From: Pseudohoeflea suaedae
GTDB lineage: Bacteria; Pseudomonadota; Alphaproteobacteria; Rhizobiales; Rhizobiaceae
Reading direction: 5' to 3'
Assembly: GCF_004354915.1 (NCBI RefSeq)
Contig: NZ_SMSI01000001.1
Span: 1,984,001 to 2,048,000, forward strand
DNA: 64,000 bases
Shown piece by piece: positions 60,113 to 64,000 of the stretch. The position numbers and the translations under genes were made by a program. The notes under the pieces are model-generated. The model saw only the letters and a program-made list of their open reading frames with translations, did not search any database and was not told the DNA's origin. Every line of letters begins with the position of its first letter. Position 1 is the stretch's first letter.

Positions 60113-60429
60113 GCCGGCGCGCAGCCACCGGCCACATCGCAAGCAATCGGCCGAGGCTTGGGACGCAGCCTCTTGTCCGTCTTCCTTACACCGGCATCTT
60201 GTCGCCGAGGTGAGGAGACGAGCTCATCATCGCCGGCCCGCTGCGGCTCGTCGAGCCGTAGGCGTGGCACCTCAAACTTGCATTGCTAATAAAACATGAG
60301 TATCAGGCTCATGAATAATGCGGCGTGACGGCCCGAGAGCGAATGTGCCAACTCTCGAAACCGGCGATCGGTCCGATATCGGGCTCCGCCGGACAGTCGC
60401 GGCCGAAATGGCTCCGATGAGGTATCTCG
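60113..60429. other. 317-bp intergenic region before the AraC gene
   Basis: No convincing gene is seen. It holds a palindrome at 60295-60313 and an AT-rich stretch (TTGCTAATAAAACATGAG) that could contain the promoter of the AraC gene. The first 180 bases show nothing recognisable. Confidence 0.5.
60295..60313. promoter_or_regulatory. Palindrome resembling an iron-responsive (RirA/IRO) box
   Basis: CATGAG, seven bases, CTCATG form a perfect 6-bp inverted repeat that includes TGA-N9-TCA (60297-60311), the core described for rhizobial IRO boxes bound by RirA. It lies 117 bases upstream of the AraC start in a siderophore locus. Confidence 0.5.
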
Positions 60430-61326
60430 ATGAGTTACCAGCACAATATGTTCACCGAGATGGAAGGCATCCGCGCCGTCGGTCCGGCACGCTGGCGCGC
60501 CTTTGACGGCGGTATCGGCGTCTTCTGGAACGCCATGGGCGAGAACGGCGCTCACGCGTATTATCTGTCTCCCGATCCGCGCATCGTGATCTTCTTCGAC
60601 CGCGTTTCGGGATATATCCGCATGGCAAACGAGCCCGATGCCATCGGCAGCAGGGATCGCCCGATGACGCGGGCGGTATACGTGCCTGCGGGGGTGCCGC
60701 TCTGGACCCGGTTCACCGCTGCGCGGCGATTCTCCCACCTCGATCTCCATATCCATCCCGACCGCCTGCTGCGCTACATGACGCCGTCCCTGGGGCGCTC
60801 GGCGGCTATGGCGGTGTTGCGCCGGCCGGTGGAAATCGAGGATCTGGGGACGATCGAAACGCTGGCCAATCTGGTCGTCGACGATCTGTCCGAGGGCGGA
60901 CGGCATACCGTCTATGTTGAAAGCCTCGTCGGCGCGATCGCCGCAGCTCTTCTCGATCTCCCCGAATGCCGGGAGACCCAAAAGCCGGGCGGACGGCTGA
61001 CGCAGGCTCAGCTGAACAAGCTCTTTTGCCGCTTCGACGGGGTCACCGACAAACGCCTCCCGGTCTCGGAAATGGCTTCCATCGTCGGCCTTTCGGAAAG
61101 CTGGTTCACGACTGTCTTCAGGCAGACGACCGGCAAGACGCCGCTGCAGTGGCAACTCGCCCGCAGGATCGAGGCAGCGCAGCGGTTGCTGCATGACAGC
61201 AATCTCAGCCTTGCGGAGATCGCGGCGCAGCTCGGATTCTCCGATCAGGCGCATCTGACGAAAGCCTTCCGTCAGGTTTCCGGCAATACGCCCGCCGCTT
61301 GGCGCCGCGCCAGACGTCCGGAGTGA
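60430..61326 (+). CDS. AraC-family regulator of the siderophore locus
   Basis: A 298-residue regulator. The N-terminal ligand part has no enzyme motif. The C-terminal domain carries HTH 1 in LPVSEMASIVGLSESWFTTVFRQTTGKTPLQW and HTH 2 in LSLAEIAAQLGFSDQAHLTKAFRQVSGNTP, the AraC signature. It is convergent with a TonB-dependent receptor gene, 51 bases between stops, an arrangement common for siderophore-sensing AraC proteins. Control of that receptor is inferred from position. Confidence 0.88.
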   Translation: MSYQHNMFTEMEGIRAVGPARWRAFDGGIGVFWNAMGENGAHAYYLSPDPRIVIFFDRVSGYIRMANEPDAIGSRDRPMTRAVYVPAGVPLWTRFTAARRFSHLDLHIHPDRLLRYMTPSLGRSAAMAVLRRPVEIEDLGTIETLANLVVDDLSEGGRHTVYVESLVGAIAAALLDLPECRETQKPGGRLTQAQLNKLFCRFDGVTDKRLPVSEMASIVGLSESWFTTVFRQTTGKTPLQWQLARRIEAAQRLLHDSNLSLAEIAAQLGFSDQAHLTKAFRQVSGNTPAAWRRARRPE

Positions 61327-61377
61327 AGCTGTGCGGCCCCATCCGCCCGGCGGGCGGACAGGGCCTGTCATCGCATT

Positions 61378-63534
61378 CTACCAGCTCTGGCGAAGCGTCG
61401 CGTAGATCGCCCGTCCCGGATTGTAGTAGAGCGCGCCGCCGTCATTATTGGCGACGTGCTTCTCGTCGAACAGGTTGGTGGCGTTGACCTGGAAGGACGT
61501 GTTTTCACTGAACGCGTAGGTGAAGGCGGCATCGAAGACCACGGCATCCTCCGACTTCCGGGTATTCGCATTGTCGAAATAGTAGGAACCGATATAGCGC
61601 GCGCCCAGACCGAAGGTCATGTCGCCACGCTTGCCGTCACCCTCGAACGTGTATGTTCCCCAGATCGACGCCAGATGTTCGGGTACCTGGGCGAACCGGT
61701 TGCCGTCATAGCTGCCGCCCGGCTCCTCGATGCTGGAATCGATGTAGGAATACGCCGCGATGACGTCGATATTGGCTGTCACTTCAGCCTTTCCCTCGAC
61801 ATCGAAGCCGCGATGCCGGATCTTGTCGACAGTGGCCGGCAGATAGGTCGGGGCTTCATAGGTGGTGATGTTCTCCATCGTCAGGTCGTAGACGGAGGCG
61901 GTGATCAGGCCCGGGAAGGCTGTGGGCTGATATTTCACCCCGATCTCGTACTGGGTGCCGGTCGTGGGCTCGGTGCCGGTTCCCGGAGGCGCCACGGATT
62001 CCGCGTAGCTCACATAGGTGGCAAGCTCGTCGGTGAGCTTGTAGCTCAGTCCGAACCGTGTCGTGAACTCGCTGTAGTCGCCGCTTTCCGTGGTCTTCGC
62101 GATGACGTCGGTCTCGCTCAGGTCGAGCCAGTCATTGCGTAGCCCGACAGTTGCCGTCAGCCGGTCGAAGAAGGTCAGATCCTGTTGCAGATAGATCGCC
62201 CTGGTCTCCTGGTCGTTCTCGGTGACCGTGCGGTTCGATAGCGCCCCGAGCGGCCCGGAATGGACCGGATTTGTCCAGTCGATCCCCGGCGCCGTTCCAT
62301 CCCAGACAGCCGGATACTCGGAGCCCGTGTCCCCGTAGGCGTCGATCTTGTTGTACTCGACGCCCACGAGCGTGCGGCTCTCCACCGTATCGAAATGGGT
62401 TTCGTAGAGCAGATTTGCATCGATGACGAATTGTTCGTCCGTGCCCTCGTTCTGGAAGAAGATGCGGTCCGCTTCGGTGTCCGACGGGTCGTTGGCGCCC
62501 TGGGCGTCGTAGATATAGGCGTAGCCGAACCCGCCCTTGTTGCGGCTGTGCCGGGCGGTGGAGTTGAAGCTCAGACCGTTCTCGAAATCATGGTCGACCA
62601 GCAGCGTAAAGGTGTTGCGGTCGGTGTCGAGATAGTTGAAGCCGGGTTCGCCGAAAAAGCGGTCGCGTTCGAAATCCGTTCCCAGCGGATGGCCGCCGCC
62701 GCTCGGCGTTCCGTCCTTGTCGAGGTGGTCGAAGACGATGGAGACCGAGGTCTGGTCGGTGGGCCGCCATGTCAGGCCGCCCATGATGAAGTTCTCGTCG
62801 TCCTGGGAATAGTCATATTCCGCGTCCGAGCGCTGAAGCTTGCCGGTGAGCCGGTAGGAGAGTGTGCCATCCTCGATGAGATCGTCGCCGAAATCGAACC
62901 CCACTTCCTTGTGGTCGAACGAGCCGCCGGTCACATAGGCTTCGCCGAAGCGACCCTCCTTCGGCGTCTTCGTGACGTAGTTCACCGCTCCGCCCGGATC
63001 TGACACGCCGAAACCGGTGGAACTGGCGCCCTTGAGCACTTCCACCCGTTCGAAGGCATAGGGTTCTTCCAGCACACCGCCCCAGCTGCGACCGAGCACG
63101 AGACCGTCGCGATAGGTGAAGGGACTGAAGCCGCGGATCTTGAAATAGTCGAAACGGTCGTCGGAACCGTAGTAATCCGTCACCACGCCTGCCGTGTACT
63201 GGACGACTTTCTCGATCGTGTCGGCGCCGCGTTCGGCGATTTCCCGCGAGGTCACCACGGAGACCGACGCCGGCGTCTCGAGGATTTCGGCGGGCATCTT
63301 GCCTGCGCCGGTCGATTCCGTCGCCACGATGGTCCGGGAATCGCCCGTAAGGCCGGCGCCTTCGACAGCGATGGTGTCGAGCATGGTGGTTTCGCCCGTA
63401 CCCGATGCCTGCTGCGCGAGTGCCGGCGCGGCGATGACCAACCCGAGAGCCGTACACCCGGTCAGAATGAAGTTGTGATGCGCGAGATGCGACTTGCGCC
63501 GACTTTCCCCGTACGACGTATTGTTCCTGCTCAA
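61378..63534 (-). CDS. TonB-dependent siderophore receptor
   Basis: A 718-residue outer-membrane receptor. A signal peptide ends APALAQQ (about residue 41). The plug domain begins near LDTIAVEGAG (TonB box region), with ETPASVSVVTSREIAERGADTIEKVVQYTAGV and SFGVSDPGG-type NYVTKTPKEG motifs; a 22-strand barrel follows and the C-terminus is ATLRQSW with the terminal Trp. It is of the FhuA/FoxA/FpvA class for ferric siderophores. No biosynthesis genes are seen, which suggests uptake of foreign siderophores. Confidence 0.92.
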   Translation of the reverse strand: MSRNNTSYGESRRKSHLAHHNFILTGCTALGLVIAAPALAQQASGTGETTMLDTIAVEGAGLTGDSRTIVATESTGAGKMPAEILETPASVSVVTSREIAERGADTIEKVVQYTAGVVTDYYGSDDRFDYFKIRGFSPFTYRDGLVLGRSWGGVLEEPYAFERVEVLKGASSTGFGVSDPGGAVNYVTKTPKEGRFGEAYVTGGSFDHKEVGFDFGDDLIEDGTLSYRLTGKLQRSDAEYDYSQDDENFIMGGLTWRPTDQTSVSIVFDHLDKDGTPSGGGHPLGTDFERDRFFGEPGFNYLDTDRNTFTLLVDHDFENGLSFNSTARHSRNKGGFGYAYIYDAQGANDPSDTEADRIFFQNEGTDEQFVIDANLLYETHFDTVESRTLVGVEYNKIDAYGDTGSEYPAVWDGTAPGIDWTNPVHSGPLGALSNRTVTENDQETRAIYLQQDLTFFDRLTATVGLRNDWLDLSETDVIAKTTESGDYSEFTTRFGLSYKLTDELATYVSYAESVAPPGTGTEPTTGTQYEIGVKYQPTAFPGLITASVYDLTMENITTYEAPTYLPATVDKIRHRGFDVEGKAEVTANIDVIAAYSYIDSSIEEPGGSYDGNRFAQVPEHLASIWGTYTFEGDGKRGDMTFGLGARYIGSYYFDNANTRKSEDAVVFDAAFTYAFSENTSFQVNATNLFDEKHVANNDGGALYYNPGRAIYATLRQSW

Positions 63535-63854
63535 ACCCGATACCCCGATGTTGTGGCAACCCCGAACCGGCGGGAGGCGCCGGCGTGCCGCTGACTTTCA
63601 AGCGAGGGCGGACAGCCATGCGCGCCTGCCCGTCGTCGCTGCATGCGGTTCGAAGGGCGGCAGGCGGCGACGCCCGATCCTCGGTTGCGGCTTTTAACTT
63701 GAGTAAAATAGTCTGGTATTGTCGTTTTCTCCGGTTTTGTACGATTCCCCGGTAACTTACGCGCAAGCGCCGAGCCCTGGTCGTCCTAGGCTTGACCTCT
63801 TTTCCGAAACCTGAGAGTGACGGTCAACTTTAATCTGAACGTTGAGTATTCGCG
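63535..63854. other. 320-bp divergent promoter region, receptor / binding protein
   Basis: No gene is seen. It contains TGAGTAAAATAGTCT (63700-63714), one base off the TGA-N9-TCA iron-box core, about midway between the two divergent starts, and an AT-rich stretch around 63690-63725 unlike the GC-rich surroundings. Confidence 0.45.
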
Positions 63855-64000
63855 ATGCCGCGCTTGTCCCGCTTCCTCGCTCCGGTGTTGACCGGTCTTC
63901 TTCTCGCTCTGTCCGCCTCGCGCGGAGCGCAAGCGGAGGGAATGGACGCCTATCCGCTGACGATCACCCATGCTTTCGGGACCACCACGATCAATTCGAA
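63855..64000 (+). CDS. Siderophore ABC substrate-binding protein (5' part only)
   Basis: The first 48 codons are visible and the gene runs out of the window. MPRLSRFLAPVLTGLLLALSASRGAQA is a signal peptide; the mature start YPLTITHAFGTTTINS is the opening strand typical of FepB/FecB-like ferric-siderophore binding proteins. It is divergent from the TonB-dependent receptor, completing an outer-membrane to periplasm route. No ribosome site stands out before the ATG at 63855. Confidence 0.75.
   Translation, partial: MPRLSRFLAPVLTGLLLALSASRGAQAEGMDAYPLTITHAFGTTTINS

Overview
The window is about 62-64 percent GC, packed with genes, and looks like chromosomal DNA of an alphaproteobacterium of the order Hyphomicrobiales (Rhizobiales). 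The pointers are the core block uvrA, ssb, marC, gyrA, coaD, two cyclophilins, queA and tgt; direct-repeat LexA boxes of the GAAC-N7-GAAC type; the glnB-glnA pair with a sigma-54-type promoter; and a bioY/bioM/bioN importer. I cannot name a genus. I see no rRNA, tRNA, CRISPR array, insertion sequence or prophage.

Layout. 1-8.4 kb: a cut-off cupin gene, an acyltransferase, a secreted protein, a nitroreductase/flavin-reductase pair, a CitE-like lyase with a MaoC hydratase, a DUF2336 protein and parE. 8.5-15.5 kb: a hydrolase, then a five-gene envelope-glycan operon (HAD-UbiA fusion, DprE1-like oxidase, EmrE-like transporter, sugar epimerase, class III aminotransferase) closed by a long hairpin. 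15.5-22.2 kb: kup, then a four-gene set (flavin monooxygenase, bile-acid-type transporter, epimerase, SDR) facing a TetR gene with a clear operator. 22.2-26 kb: nitrogen regulation (glnA, glnB) and nnrE-nnrD. 26-29.6 kb: an AraC regulator facing a fosmidomycin-resistance-type exporter, DUF72 and a glutathione transferase. 29.6-44.3 kb: the DNA repair, topoisomerase, CoA and queuosine core.

44.4-46.2 kb is a biotin ECF importer. 46.5-51.1 kb is a valine catabolic cluster (mmsA, isobutyryl-CoA dehydrogenase, 3-hydroxyisobutyryl-CoA hydrolase, mmsB). 52.0-58.6 kb is a tight seven-gene leftward operon (NMT1-type ABC importer, cytosine-deaminase-like amidohydrolase, FAD oxidoreductase, two tandem flavodoxin-fold reductases). 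It faces a RidA-like gene and a creatininase-family gene, and probably serves uptake and breakdown of an unidentified nitrogen heterocycle. 60.4-64 kb is a siderophore locus (AraC regulator, TonB-dependent receptor, start of a binding protein) with iron-box-like palindromes.

Items most worth following up: the DprE1/UbiA-type operon for a lipid-linked pentose; the heterocycle operon; a Tgt that has lost nearly all of its zinc ligands; Gln at the quinolone-determining position of GyrA; paired LexA boxes around uvrA and ssb; and a probable 43-residue membrane protein downstream of gyrA.
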